A stretch of 64,000 nucleotides of DNA, taken from the NCBI GenBank assembly GCA_002419055.1, contig DIFI01000021.1, forward strand, positions 1 to 64,000. The letters run 5' to 3'. Origin of the DNA: Peptococcaceae bacterium UBA5752. Its GTDB lineage: Bacteria > Bacillota > Dehalobacteriia > UBA4068. Positions within the stretch are counted from its first letter, which is position 1; each line of letters opens with the position of its first letter. Below, piece by piece: positions 8,475 through 18,071 of the stretch. The position numbers and the translations under genes are program-made. The notes under the pieces are model-generated. The model worked only from the letters and a program-made list of their open reading frames with translations. It ran no database searches and was not told the origin of the DNA.

Positions 8475-11294
8475 ATGCAACAATTAGAAAGAAAAACGTT
8501 GATTATCAATGGCGTTGAAAGATACCTCACATACGAGCCGGAAAAGGATAATTTGTCAGTAGTATTACGCCGTTGGGGTTTAACCGGCACGAAGATAGGT
8601 TGCGCGATCGGTGTCTGCGGCGCTTGCTCGGTTATTCTTGACGGAAAAGTTATCAGAGCATGCACCAAGAAAATGAAAAGCGTTCCCGAAGGCGCCAGTA
8701 TCACAACTATTGAAGGTTTAGGCACAGCGGAAAATCTGCATCCGTTGCAAATGGCTTATATGTATTATGGCGCTTTGCAATGCGGTTTCTGCACCCCCGG
8801 TTTCATCGTTTCTGCTTATGAACTTTTGCAAGAAAATCCATCTCCGACACGTGAAGAAGTCCGTGCCTGGTTCCAGAAACATCATAATGTCTGCCGTTGC
8901 ACAGGCTATAAGCAAATCACAGACGCCGTGATGGCGGCTGCCAAAGTTATGCGCGGCGAGGCCACTATGGATGAGATTACTTACAATTTCGATCAGCCGA
9001 TTTATGGTTCCAGCCGTCCGCGCCCCAGCGCTCTTGCCAAAGTTACCGGTCAGGCCGATTACGGCGATGACATCAAACTGAAAATGCCGTCAGGCGTTGC
9101 TCATCTGGCATTGGTGCTTTCCAAGGAAGTCCATGCCAATATCATCAGCATTGATACTTCCGAAGCGGATAATATGCCCGGCGTTATTAAAGTTTTAACC
9201 GCCAAAGACGTCAAAGGCACTAACCAACTCCCGAACGGCGACTGGCATGCCAGAAGCAAAGGCGATAACTATACTAACGTTATCTGCGATACCAAGATCA
9301 AAAAACGCGGTGAAGTCGTGGCCGTCGTGGCTGCCGATAGCGAAGAACATGCCAGAGCAGCCGCCAAGAAGGTCAAACAGAATCTGGAACTCCTGCCCGC
9401 TTATATGACCGCTCCCGAGGCTACGGCACCGGATGCTTTGGATATTTTCGAAGGCGTTCCCAATATGCATATCGTACAACCCGTACTCAAGGGTGAAGAC
9501 ACCGAGCCGATCTTTGAAAATGCCGATTATGTTGTTGAAGGTAGCTTTTATTCTCAACATGAACCGCATCTGCCGATTGAGCCTGACACTATGCAGGCCT
9601 ATTGGGGTGCTGACGGCATGATGACCGTTCAATGTAAATCCCAGGGCGTAGCAAATACCGTATATTTGATGTCTTCTGCTATTGGCCTGCCTATGGACAA
9701 AATCCGCATCATCCTTAATCCGATCGGCGGCAGCTTTGGTTATTCCTGCTTCTCCGCTACCTATGCGGTGGCGGCGGCGGCAGTGATGGCGCTGGATATG
9801 CCGGTTACGCTGACATTGTCTTATGAAGAGCATATGCATGTCAGCGGCAAGAGGCCTGCCGGTTATCATAACGCACGTTTATGCTGCAATAAAGACGGTA
9901 AGCTCCTGGCCACCGAATTTGATACGGCGGTTGACCATGGTGCTTACGGCATCTTGGCCGCCGTTGAAATGGGTTCTTTCTGCAGATTCCCCTATCACGG
10001 CTATGCAGTCCCCAATGTTAAGGGTTTGGGCCGTGCTATCACCACCAACCATAGCCAAGGTATTGCCTATCGCGGTTTTGGTTCTACTCAGGCCTATTGT
10101 CACTCTGAAGCTTTGATGGATATGCTGGCGGAAAAAGTAGGTATCGATCCTTTCGAATTGCGTTATATCAACTTGGCCAGGCCCGGTGATACCACCATCA
10201 ACTGTTTCCCCTATCGTGAATACCCGTATGTTGAGATATTTGATAAGGCCCGCCCGATTTACGAGGAGTATAAGGCCGAGGCGGAAAAAGCCCGCGCCGA
10301 AGGCAAATTACGCGGCGTCGGCATCGGATGCGGCGGTTTCCACGTAGGTTTCGGTATCATCGATACCTGCGAAGTAGCATTGGGATTGAATGCTGATGGT
10401 ACTTTCACTCACTACAGCAACTGGGAAGACTGCGGCCAGGGCGGCGATATCGGCGCTTTAACCCATGCCATGAAAGCTCTCGAACCGTTGGGAGTTAAAG
10501 ATGGACAGGTAAAACTGGTGATGGGCGATACCAAGACCTGCCCGGACACCGGCATGGCGGCTGCCAGCCGTTCGCACTTCATGGCCGGTATGGCTACCAT
10601 CAATGCGGCAAACCAACTCATGGATGCCATGAGAAAACCTGACGGTACCTACCGCACCTATCAGGAAATGGTTGCCGAGAACATCCCGACCAAGTATATC
10701 GGACGTCACGATATGCAAAATGAAAATATTATTGAGCCGAATCCCAATAATGGCGCTAACGACAAGAGCGTGACTTATATGTATTGCCTCAATCTAGCTG
10801 AGGTCGAAGTCGACCCGAACACCGGCAAAACCAAGGTTTTGCGCTTCACGGCCGTTGCCGACGTCGGCGTGCTTGGTAATAAGCTGGCTGTTGACGGCCA
10901 GGCTTATGGCGGAATTGATCACAGCATCGGCTATGCGCTTTCCGAAAATTATTTTGATATAGATAAGCATACTAATATTATTGCCGCCGGTATTCCCCAA
11001 ATTGAGGATATCCCGGATGACTTTAATATTATCTATATCGAAAATCCCCGTCCCCGCGGTCCGTTCGGCTCATCCGGATGCTCCGAGAACTTCCAGGCCA
11101 GTAACCATATGGCAGTAGTCAATGCTATTGCCAATGCTACCGGTGCCCGCGTTTATGAGCTGCCTGCTCTTCCTGAAAAGGTTAAGGCTGCTATGGAAGC
11201 CAAAAAACGCGGCGAAGAGATCAAACCCGAGAAATACTTCCTCGGTTCTGATATGCTTGAAGAGTTGGAAAACTGCGCCAATAATCCCGTTTAA
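8475..11294 (+). CDS. mop: Aldehyde oxidoreductase, fused [2Fe-2S]/molybdopterin type (Mop)
   Basis: A 939-residue single-chain molybdenum hydroxylase closely resembling Desulfovibrio gigas Mop (907 residues). Residues 1-75 form a plant-type ferredoxin domain with C43, C48, C51 and C63. Next comes the helical [2Fe-2S] domain with QCGFCTPGF and NVCRCTGYK, then the molybdopterin domains from about residue 180. The catalytic glutamate is retained in GPFGSSGCSE. There is no FAD domain, so electrons must leave through a partner. The likely reaction is aldehyde to carboxylate using molybdopterin cytosine dinucleotide. ATG 8475 is chosen because AAAGGA lies 8 bases upstream; the ATG at 8466 overlaps that site. 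A strong hairpin terminator follows, with the redox-partner gene 95 bases downstream. Confidence 0.92.
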   Translation: MQQLERKTLIINGVERYLTYEPEKDNLSVVLRRWGLTGTKIGCAIGVCGACSVILDGKVIRACTKKMKSVPEGASITTIEGLGTAENLHPLQMAYMYYGALQCGFCTPGFIVSAYELLQENPSPTREEVRAWFQKHHNVCRCTGYKQITDAVMAAAKVMRGEATMDEITYNFDQPIYGSSRPRPSALAKVTGQADYGDDIKLKMPSGVAHLALVLSKEVHANIISIDTSEADNMPGVIKVLTAKDVKGTNQLPNGDWHARSKGDNYTNVICDTKIKKRGEVVAVVAADSEEHARAAAKKVKQNLELLPAYMTAPEATAPDALDIFEGVPNMHIVQPVLKGEDTEPIFENADYVVEGSFYSQHEPHLPIEPDTMQAYWGADGMMTVQCKSQGVANTVYLMSSAIGLPMDKIRIILNPIGGSFGYSCFSATYAVAAAAVMALDMPVTLTLSYEEHMHVSGKRPAGYHNARLCCNKDGKLLATEFDTAVDHGAYGILAAVEMGSFCRFPYHGYAVPNVKGLGRAITTNHSQGIAYRGFGSTQAYCHSEALMDMLAEKVGIDPFELRYINLARPGDTTINCFPYREYPYVEIFDKARPIYEEYKAEAEKARAEGKLRGVGIGCGGFHVGFGIIDTCEVALGLNADGTFTHYSNWEDCGQGGDIGALTHAMKALEPLGVKDGQVKLVMGDTKTCPDTGMAAASRSHFMAGMATINAANQLMDAMRKPDGTYRTYQEMVAENIPTKYIGRHDMQNENIIEPNPNNGANDKSVTYMYCLNLAEVEVDPNTGKTKVLRFTAVADVGVLGNKLAVDGQAYGGIDHSIGYALSENYFDIDKHTNIIAAGIPQIEDIPDDFNIIYIENPRPRGPFGSSGCSENFQASNHMAVVNAIANATGARVYELPALPEKVKAAMEAKKRGEEIKPEKYFLGSDMLEELENCANNPV

Positions 11295-11306
11295 ATTGTT
11301 TGACGG

Positions 11307-11345
11307 CGCGGGGACACTGCCGTGCGGTGTCCCCGCGTTCTTTTA
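11307..11345 (+). terminator. Strong GC-rich hairpin after mop
   Basis: A perfect 11-bp stem, CGCGGGGACAC with GTGTCCCCGCG (11307-11317 with 11327-11337), has a 9-base loop and is followed by TTCTTTTAT. It probably terminates most mop transcripts while allowing reduced read-through into the accessory genes. Confidence 0.85.
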
Positions 11346-11389
11346 TATTATTGATAATCCAGCAGCATAATAAAGGGTAGGTGTTATAA

Positions 11390-13642
11390 ATGATTGAAGG
11401 TGCAGCACAGGCTTTTACCAAAGGATGTTTTAGCGGTGAATTTGCCTCATGCAGTTATGCCTGTCCGCTTCATCTGGACATCCGTGCTTTTGTGGAAAAA
11501 GTACAAAGAGGCAGTTGGACCTCTGCTTACAGAGTATTGCGAGACGGTTTTATATTTCCGGATATAGTGGTTGAACTTTGCGAGCACTCCTGTCAAGAGC
11601 ATTGTGCCCGCCAATTATGTGATGATCCAATAAATATATGCGAGTTAGAGCGGGCCTGTTTGAGATATGTCAAGTCCAAAGAGACCATTTCTTATAATAT
11701 TCCTGCCAAACCCAATAAGATCGCTATCGTAGGGGCTGGTCTCAGCGGTTTGGCTTGTGCTTTAAGGCTGTCGGTTAAAAAGTTTCAGGTTACAGTGTTT
11801 GATAGTCGCAAGGGTTACGGCGGGGTTCTCCGCGATCACCTCAAAGCCGAATTATTTCTGGAAGATATCAATCGGCAGTTCGCTAAAGAAAAAGTTGATT
11901 TTCGTTTCAATACGCGCGTCGAGTCTCTTGATATGCCCGAATTTGAGGCAATTTATGTGGCAACAGGAAAAGGAGGAGACTCTTTCGGCCTGTTGGATAG
12001 TTGGGATTCGCATACTTTTGCGACAGCAAAGCACGGCGTTTTTTTAGGAGGCACGCTGGTCGGCGCTGGTTTACTGCAAGCTATAGATCATGGTTCTATT
12101 GTATCACGGCAGATTGAAAAATTCATACCGACAGGAACCGTATATGAGTATATAGATGAGTACCCTTTGGGAAAAGCCAACAGATATATCAATGTCGAAA
12201 ATAAAGAATCTGTTGCTCTTACCCCCATGAGCAATCATGACGGATATACTGCCGAGGAAGCAATTGCCGAAGCCAAACGCTGTCTGAAATGTGACTGCAA
12301 AAGCTGTTTGGAAACATGCGAAATGCTCGAATCTTATCATAAAATACCACATCGGATGGCAACTGACGTTTACAAGGATTCACTCGTAATGGAAGGATTT
12401 GCAAGCAGAATTATGACCAGGCAACTCAGCTCCTGTAATATGTGCGGTTTGTGTAAAACAGGCTGTCCGACAGCTGTTGATATCAGAGATTTAGCTTTGT
12501 TTGCCAGACGCGACAGAGTAGAGCACAGCAACTATCCGAAAGCTTTTCATGATTTTTGGCTGAGGCAGATGGATACTGCAGTCAATGAGGCCGCAGCTTT
12601 TTTGCCGCCAGCCAATCAAAAGACTTGTTCTTTTGCCTTTTTCCCCGGCTGCCAGTTGGGTTCGTCCAATCCCGACTATGTCAAAGAATCGTATGCCTTT
12701 TTGACGCAGCAGCTAAACTCCGACGTCGGTTTAATGCTTAGTTGTTGCGGCGCGCCTGCTTATTGGGCAGGTGAAGAAGAAAAGCATAAAGAAATCATAG
12801 AAAACCTGAGAAACGAATGGGAAAAGCTAGGCAGACCGGTAGTGATATTTGCCTGTGCGACCTGTGCCAGGATCTGGCAACAGTTTATACCGGAGGCCAA
12901 TATTGTTTCCTTATACGAGATGATCAAGCAAAAGCTGCATGACCAGGGGCAGCCTTTTGTTGATGAAGCGGCGGTATTTGATCCCTGCTCGGCAAGGGAA
13001 TATTCGCAAATGAGGGAAAGCGTCAGGTCCTTGGCCGTCGAGGCCGGTATTAAGATTGATGAATTGCAATTCCATGATGAAAGAGCTAAATGTTGCGGTT
13101 GGGGCGGCCATATTCAGGCAGCCAACAAAGAGTTATTTGATAAAATCGTTTCCAACCGCGTTGAAGCGGACGACAAGCCGTATATAGTATATTGTACCAA
13201 TTGCCGCGATGTTTTTGCGGCCAAAGGCAAACCTTGCCTGCATATTTTGGATATTGTTTTCGCACTCGATGACGGTTCGCGAAAAGTGCCAACCATCAAA
13301 GAAAAGCGTGACAATAGCCTCAAATTAAAGCAGGATTTGCTTAAGGAATACTGGAATTTGAATTATCAGATTCCGACTACACCCGGTGATAATCTGCAAT
13401 TAGAAATCCCACGCGAGCTGGCGCAGAAAATGGAAGAAAAAATGATTTCCGAGACAACCGTGCGCGCCGCTATCGCCCATGCCGAAGAAACAAACGAGAA
13501 AATTTACGACCCGCAGGACAAAACTTATATCGCCAGTTATGTTGAAGGTGAATTTACCTGTTGGGTCAGATTCTCCAAAGATGATGACGGTAAATACCAA
13601 CTGCATAAAGTCTATAGTCACAGGATGAAGTTTCTGGTATAA
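11390..13642 (+). CDS. FAD/iron-sulfur oxidoreductase, GltD-like with CCG domains (redox partner)
   Basis: A 750-residue multidomain redox protein. Residues 1-105 form a GltD-type N-terminal domain with cysteine clusters (SCSYACPLHL, CEHSCQEHCAR). FAD is bound from about residue 112 (IAIVGAGLSGLA). A ferredoxin-like segment lies near residues 347-362 (SCNMCGLCKTGCP). Two heterodisulfide-reductase-type CCG motifs follow, SCCGAPAYW near 452 and KCCGWGGH near 568. The C-terminal 100 residues are of unknown type. As recalled, such pyridine-nucleotide-disulfide/dicluster proteins are encoded next to DVU1559-type aldehyde oxidoreductases. The likely role is to carry electrons between Mop and a soluble carrier. 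It heads the accessory operon. Confidence 0.82.
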   Translation: MIEGAAQAFTKGCFSGEFASCSYACPLHLDIRAFVEKVQRGSWTSAYRVLRDGFIFPDIVVELCEHSCQEHCARQLCDDPINICELERACLRYVKSKETISYNIPAKPNKIAIVGAGLSGLACALRLSVKKFQVTVFDSRKGYGGVLRDHLKAELFLEDINRQFAKEKVDFRFNTRVESLDMPEFEAIYVATGKGGDSFGLLDSWDSHTFATAKHGVFLGGTLVGAGLLQAIDHGSIVSRQIEKFIPTGTVYEYIDEYPLGKANRYINVENKESVALTPMSNHDGYTAEEAIAEAKRCLKCDCKSCLETCEMLESYHKIPHRMATDVYKDSLVMEGFASRIMTRQLSSCNMCGLCKTGCPTAVDIRDLALFARRDRVEHSNYPKAFHDFWLRQMDTAVNEAAAFLPPANQKTCSFAFFPGCQLGSSNPDYVKESYAFLTQQLNSDVGLMLSCCGAPAYWAGEEEKHKEIIENLRNEWEKLGRPVVIFACATCARIWQQFIPEANIVSLYEMIKQKLHDQGQPFVDEAAVFDPCSAREYSQMRESVRSLAVEAGIKIDELQFHDERAKCCGWGGHIQAANKELFDKIVSNRVEADDKPYIVYCTNCRDVFAAKGKPCLHILDIVFALDDGSRKVPTIKEKRDNSLKLKQDLLKEYWNLNYQIPTTPGDNLQLEIPRELAQKMEEKMISETTVRAAIAHAEETNEKIYDPQDKTYIASYVEGEFTCWVRFSKDDDGKYQLHKVYSHRMKFLV

Positions 13643-13678
13643 ACGACCGGTTATTAAGAAAAAGAGGACTGATTTGAT

Positions 13679-13873
13679 ATGTCTGAGACAACGCAATTGA
13701 TTTGCTGCAAATGTCAAAAGCCACTGGAAATGAAAAGGGTGGATTTTGGCTATTTGAACCAATTTTTCCACACCGATACCCTACGGTGTCCCGAATGTGG
13801 TATGGTCTATATCTCGGAAGATTTAGTCGAAGGAAAGATGGTTGAGGTAGAGACAAGTTTAGAAGATAAATAA
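13679..13873 (+). CDS. Small zinc-ribbon-like redox protein (DVU_1557-like)
   Basis: A 64-residue protein with two CxxC pairs, ICCKCQKPLE near residues 8-16 and LRCPECGMVY near 37-46. It could bind zinc or one rubredoxin-like iron. The sequence between the pairs (FGYLNQFFHTDTLRCPECG) fits what I recall of small proteins annotated as DVU_1557-family redox proteins beside aldehyde oxidoreductases. AAAGAGG precedes the start, and the gene sits 36 bases after the FAD/Fe-S gene. Function is unproven; electron transfer or a scaffold for cofactor assembly are both plausible. Confidence 0.75.
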   Translation: MSETTQLICCKCQKPLEMKRVDFGYLNQFFHTDTLRCPECGMVYISEDLVEGKMVEVETSLEDK

Positions 13874-13923
13874 TTTATTGTTGTCAATACAATAACAGAT
13901 AAATATGTATTGGAGGTATCAGT

Positions 13924-14361
13924 ATGCATAATATTTCCGAAGAAGAAATTGTCCGTTATTTTAAGGGTGGTATCGATTGCTCGCAGGTGGTGTTTATGCA
14001 GTGGGCCGAGGAATTAGGCTACGATAAAGAAGAAGCAGCCCGCATGGCAGCAGCTTTGGGCGGAGGCATGTTCCGTGGCGATACTTGCGGTGCGGTATTA
14101 GGCGCGATGCTGGTAATCGGCCTCAAATACGGTCATTATCAAATAGGCGATAGGGAAAGCAAGGCAAAGCTGATGGCAAAGGTGGCGGAGTTCCAGAAGA
14201 AATTTACAGAACGCCGCGGCACTACATATTGCAGAGAGCTCTGCGGCTTTGATTTTTCCAAAGAGGGCGATTTGGAAAAAGCTTTTGCTTCCGGCAAATT
14301 GTATACTTTATGCCCTCAGTATGTTTTAGATGCACTGGCTTTGCTCGACGAAATTATTTAA
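13924..14361 (+). CDS. C_GCAxxG_C_C family redox protein (copy 2)
   Basis: A 145-residue member of the C_GCAxxG_C_C family. The first cysteine is in GIDCSQVVF, the signature is DTCGAVLGAM, and later cysteines are in TTYCRELCGFDF and LYTLCPQYV. It probably binds an iron-sulfur cluster or metal, by family analogy. GGAGG at 13912-13916 gives a strong ribosome site. It corresponds in position to the DVU_1555-type member of the aldehyde-oxidoreductase accessory cluster. It differs considerably from the copy at 6279-6689, so the two are not a recent duplication. Confidence 0.85.
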   Translation: MHNISEEEIVRYFKGGIDCSQVVFMQWAEELGYDKEEAARMAAALGGGMFRGDTCGAVLGAMLVIGLKYGHYQIGDRESKAKLMAKVAEFQKKFTERRGTTYCRELCGFDFSKEGDLEKAFASGKLYTLCPQYVLDALALLDEII

Positions 14362-14375
14362 CTGAGAAGATATTT

Positions 14376-15662
14376 ATGAATGAAACGATAATCCGGCATA
14401 CATACAGCATTTGCCCTATCTGTCTTAAACGGTTGCCGGCGTTGCTTGAAGACCGACAGGATGGCATATATTTAACTAAGGAATGTCCGGAACATGGTAA
14501 TTTTTCTGCTGTGGTCTGGCGTAAGCGTCTAGATTTTCAGCAGTGGATCGGCGGCGTGTTACCTGTTGGCAAAAGAGAAATAATCAATTGTCCTGATAAT
14601 TGCGGCATTTGCACAGAGCATCAACAGGGGACCTGCTGCGTACTTTATGAGGTTACCCGCGCATGCAACCTGCAATGCCGCTTTTGTTTTGCTGACCCGG
14701 ATGGGGAACAAATGATCAGTTTAGAGCAAATCAAGAAGGATATCGATGCGATAGCTCAAAAAGGCCATCCGTTATTGCAGCTTTCCGGCGGAGAACCTAC
14801 ATTGCGGCATGACCTGCCGCAAATTGTTCGCTATGCCGTCGAGGCAGGATGTTCTTATGTTCAGCTCAATAGCAACGGAATTAAATTAGCTGAGGATCAA
14901 GCCTTTGTTGCCGCTTTGGCTGAGGCTGGACTGTCCTTTGTCTTTATGCAGTTTGACGGTACCAATGATGATATCAATATCAAGCTGCGGGGAAAATCAC
15001 TCTTAGAGAAAAAAATCAAGGCTATTGAGAATTGCGCCAATTATAATATCGGTGTGACGTTAGTACCTACAGTAGTTCCGGGTGTCAATACCGATAATAT
15101 AGGCGATATTATCCGTTTTGCCATAGCAAATTCACCGGCGGTACGAGGAGTACATTTTCAACCGGTTTCCTATTTTGGCCGCTATCCGACGCCTCCGTGC
15201 GATGAGGATAGATATACTCTCGATCAGCTGGTGGCGGAGATTCCGGAGCAGACACAAGGACTGGTCTCCATAGAAAACTTGGCCCCGTCTCATTGTGACC
15301 ACCCGCTTTGCGGCTTTCACGGTTCCTTCATCGTGATACCGGGAGGTGAACTGGAACCGCTGATATTAAAAGATAATCAATGCTGTTGCAGCAAAACTAC
15401 GGCAGAGCAAAATAGAGAATATGTAGGCCGCCGCTGGCAGCGGCCAAAATCCGATAACGATGCGGCGGTTCAGGATGGATTTGATACTTTTCTCAATCGT
15501 GTCCGTACTTATTCATTTACCCTCAGCGGCATGGTTTTTCAGGATTGCTATAATCTTAATATAGAACGGCTGCGCCAATGCAGTCTTCATGTCTATCAAA
15601 ACGGGCAGTTTATTCCTTTTTGCGCTCGTTATCTTACCGGTATGAAAGAGGCAGGATCATGA
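14376..15662 (+). CDS. Radical SAM protein (TrsS-like) of the Mop accessory cluster
   Basis: A 428-residue radical SAM protein. An N-terminal zinc-ribbon-like segment (SICPICLKRLPA, later ECPEHGNFSAVVW) precedes the CxxxCxxC motif, C97, C101 and C104 in ACNLQCRFCFAD. The SAM-binding GGE-type motif is LSGGEPTLR. C-terminal cysteines (CDHPLCGFHG, QCCCSK, the final CARYL) could hold an auxiliary cluster. Some relatives recalled as TrsS are selenoproteins; this one has no in-frame TGA and uses cysteine. Start 14376 follows a weak GAGAAG and lies 14 bases after the upstream gene. The stop overlaps the methyltransferase start (ATGA). Substrate unknown; maturation of an enzyme or cofactor is inferred from context. 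Confidence 0.82.
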   Translation: MNETIIRHTYSICPICLKRLPALLEDRQDGIYLTKECPEHGNFSAVVWRKRLDFQQWIGGVLPVGKREIINCPDNCGICTEHQQGTCCVLYEVTRACNLQCRFCFADPDGEQMISLEQIKKDIDAIAQKGHPLLQLSGGEPTLRHDLPQIVRYAVEAGCSYVQLNSNGIKLAEDQAFVAALAEAGLSFVFMQFDGTNDDINIKLRGKSLLEKKIKAIENCANYNIGVTLVPTVVPGVNTDNIGDIIRFAIANSPAVRGVHFQPVSYFGRYPTPPCDEDRYTLDQLVAEIPEQTQGLVSIENLAPSHCDHPLCGFHGSFIVIPGGELEPLILKDNQCCCSKTTAEQNREYVGRRWQRPKSDNDAAVQDGFDTFLNRVRTYSFTLSGMVFQDCYNLNIERLRQCSLHVYQNGQFIPFCARYLTGMKEAGS

Positions 15663-16297
15663 AATGTTTATGCCAATTACGCCCCGGCGGTCTTGAGTTG
15701 ACAGCAAAGCTCTTGTCCCAGTGTAATATAAAGACAAATAGTACCGTTTTAGATATCGGTTGTGGCAGGGGCGAGAGTTTGGCTTATATAAAAAAGCAGT
15801 TTTGCTGCTCTTGTTTTGGTATAGAAGCAGATCAAGAGCTGTTTGCCAAAGCCGCGAAAGACAACCCTGATCTTAATTTTTACAATGCCCGCGCTGAGCA
15901 ATTACCATTTGGAGATGCATTTTTTGATTGTATCTTATTAGAATGCGTAATATCCTTATTTGATCAACCCAAAGAAACACTGACAGAAATATCTCGTGTT
16001 CTAAAACAGGGCGGAGCGCTGCTGATCAGTGATGTCTATGCCAGATCTGATATGATTGTTCCGAAAGGTGAGGGAATGCTTAGAAATCTCTACACCCAGG
16101 ATCATTATATATCTATATTGGAAAGCTGCGGATATAAAGTGATTTCCTTTGAGTACCAAAGTGACTGTATGAAACAAATGTTGGGACAAATGATATTTGA
16201 TTTAGGTGTGGAAGCAGCATATCAAAGTTTAGGTTTAGATGTATGTAGTTTAAAACAGGCAGCAATCGGCTACGCATTGATCGTTGCCGGAAAGTAA
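15659..16297 (+). CDS. SAM-dependent methyltransferase (DVU_1556/TrsM-like)
   Basis: A 212-residue class I methyltransferase. SAM-binding motif I is VLDIGCGRGES, the acidic residue of motif II is in FGIEADQEL, and motif IV is in FFDCILLECVISLF. The N terminus (MKCLCQLRPGGLELT) is distinctive and carries a CxC. The start at 15659 overlaps the radical SAM stop by four bases (ATGA), so the two are translationally coupled and probably act on the same molecule. The acceptor is unknown. The downstream CoA-ligase-like gene follows by 8 bases. Confidence 0.85.
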   Translation: MKCLCQLRPGGLELTAKLLSQCNIKTNSTVLDIGCGRGESLAYIKKQFCCSCFGIEADQELFAKAAKDNPDLNFYNARAEQLPFGDAFFDCILLECVISLFDQPKETLTEISRVLKQGGALLISDVYARSDMIVPKGEGMLRNLYTQDHYISILESCGYKVISFEYQSDCMKQMLGQMIFDLGVEAAYQSLGLDVCSLKQAAIGYALIVAGK

Positions 16298-16305
16298 TAG
16301 AGATT

Positions 16306-17586
16306 ATGGGCTATATTAAATCAATCGATAATTGGATCGCCAAAAGAACAGGGCTTGATGGAGAAATCAATCAAAGTAAGCTTGGGCTATATCAAACGGA
16401 TAAGTTGCGGCAAACCATTAAATATGCCCAAGAACACAGTCCATTTTATTGTAAATTATATGAAAAGTTTGATTCTGCTTCACTTAACAGTATCTCCGAT
16501 CTTGCCCAATTACCTCTGACCAACACGGAAGATATTACTCGTCAGGGAAATCAAATGACTTGCATTGATCAAAGTCAAATCAAACGTATTGTTACCCTTA
16601 CCAGTACCGGCAGTACGGCAGCTCCCAAAAGAATATTTTTTTCTGATGAAGACCTGGAATTGACTGTGGATTTTTTTGCTAACGGTATGGCAACCATGAC
16701 CGGTGAGGATCAGCGGGTGATGATCTGTATGCCTTGCGATAAGCCGGACGGTATCGGCGATCTTCTGGCCAGAGGCTTGGAGCGGATTGGCGCTGAGTCT
16801 TACCGCTACGGCGCTATTGCGGATTACGATGCCGCTGCTGCGGTTATGGGAAAGCTGGCTCCTGACTGTCTGGTGGGCATTCCCGGGCAGATGCTGAAAT
16901 TAGCTTTGGCTACACCGCAAATGCGACCGGCTGTGGTGCTGCTAAGCGCAGATTTTATTCCCGACGCCATCAGCAAACGTTTGGCAGATTTGTGGAATTG
17001 TGAAGTATATGCTCACTATGGCATGACCGAAAGCGGTTTAGGCGGCGGCGTGGAATGCGGCGCTCATACGGGTTATCATCTGCGCCATGCCGATTTGCTG
17101 TTCGAGATCATTGATCCTGCAAACGGTGAAGTTCTACCGGACGGACAAAGGGGCGAGGTGGTATTTACTACCCTCAACCGTCAGGCAATGCCGCTGATTC
17201 GCTACCGTACCGGCGATATTTCCCGAATTATCGGCAACCCTTGTTCTTGCGGCAGCAGACTAAAAAGGCTGGGCAAGATAGAGGGACGCTACTCCAATAT
17301 TTTTCATTTGGGCAAGGACAGGACAATATCTGTTAATCTGCTGGATGAAATTCTTTTTTCTCGTCCGGAGGTTATAGATTATACGGCATGCTTATCCAAT
17401 AACAAGGGGGAATGGCGGCTGTCTGTTGAAGCATTGCTTGAAAAACGCACATCAATAACAGATATCGAAAAATATCTCAAGAATAGTTTAGATATCCCAG
17501 TCAGATTGAATACAGGCGGCGGTTTTTTAACTAACGGCACACTTAAAAGACAAATAAATGCAATTCAAACGAAGGAGAATTTATGA
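16306..17586 (+). CDS. AMP-forming CoA-ligase-like protein (DVU_1553-like)
   Basis: A 426-residue adenylate-forming protein related to phenylacetate-CoA ligase. The P-loop-like motif is LTSTGSTAAPKR, the central motif is YAHYGMTESGLGGG, and the adenylate-binding region includes YRTGDIS. Cysteines in GNPCSCGSRL resemble those of phenylacetate-CoA ligases. It would activate a carboxylate as an acyl-adenylate and pass it to CoA or another thiol. Within a Mop cluster it could trap the acid made by the aldehyde oxidoreductase, or activate a cofactor fragment; both are inference. It starts 8 bases after the methyltransferase and its last codons overlap the next ATG at 17583. Confidence 0.82.
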   Translation: MGYIKSIDNWIAKRTGLDGEINQSKLGLYQTDKLRQTIKYAQEHSPFYCKLYEKFDSASLNSISDLAQLPLTNTEDITRQGNQMTCIDQSQIKRIVTLTSTGSTAAPKRIFFSDEDLELTVDFFANGMATMTGEDQRVMICMPCDKPDGIGDLLARGLERIGAESYRYGAIADYDAAAAVMGKLAPDCLVGIPGQMLKLALATPQMRPAVVLLSADFIPDAISKRLADLWNCEVYAHYGMTESGLGGGVECGAHTGYHLRHADLLFEIIDPANGEVLPDGQRGEVVFTTLNRQAMPLIRYRTGDISRIIGNPCSCGSRLKRLGKIEGRYSNIFHLGKDRTISVNLLDEILFSRPEVIDYTACLSNNKGEWRLSVEALLEKRTSITDIEKYLKNSLDIPVRLNTGGGFLTNGTLKRQINAIQTKENL

Positions 17587-17996
17587 AAATATCAGTCGCG
17601 ATATCAAACACGAAGGATTATATGATACCCCAAGAACTAAACCAAGCTCGCTATTTGGTAATAGTTGATGTGGACAAAATGGCTATTATCAGCACTATCC
17701 AAGGCGAAGAAAGTAATCGTGATGTATTTTTTGCCGAACAAACTGTCAAATGGGACTGCGAGGCAATTATTAGCGGCCAAATCGAGATGGAGGCTTTCGA
17801 GGTTCTGGCTAAAAATTGTGTCAGTCGTTTTCAGGGCAGCGGATTTAATGCCATGGAGGCGGTGGATCTGATGGAGAAATACCGTCTGCCGATTATCAGA
17901 GATTACGAAGGCGGCAATGGTTGTAAAGGCGAGACCGCTTACGAAAAGGAACAGGCTGGTCTTGACTGCGAATGCGAAAATCATCATGATGATTAA
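17583..17996 (+). CDS. NifX/NifB-type dinitrogenase cofactor-binding-like protein
   Basis: A 137-residue protein with the ribonuclease-H-like fold pattern of NifX/NafY/MTH1175 proteins: KISVAISNTKD at the start, then WDCEAIISGQIEMEAFEVL and GFNAMEAVDLM. The family binds iron-molybdenum or iron-sulfur cofactors. An acidic, cysteine- and histidine-bearing tail (NGCKGE, LDCECENHHDD) could bind metal. The start overlaps the CoA-ligase stop (ATGA). No nitrogenase genes are present, so it more likely serves metal or cofactor delivery to the molybdenum hydroxylases, which is inference. Confidence 0.75.
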   Translation: MKISVAISNTKDYMIPQELNQARYLVIVDVDKMAIISTIQGEESNRDVFFAEQTVKWDCEAIISGQIEMEAFEVLAKNCVSRFQGSGFNAMEAVDLMEKYRLPIIRDYEGGNGCKGETAYEKEQAGLDCECENHHDD

Positions 17997-18071
17997 GTTA
18001 GCGAATAACTAGCTTGATCAATAAATGTAACGGAATTGACTTATATATAAACACAAAAGTAGAGTGATAAT

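Noticed and set aside
14376..15662. Possible selenocysteine in the radical SAM protein, as in some TrsS relatives
   Set aside because: The reading frame has no internal TGA; the N-terminal motif uses ordinary cysteine codons.
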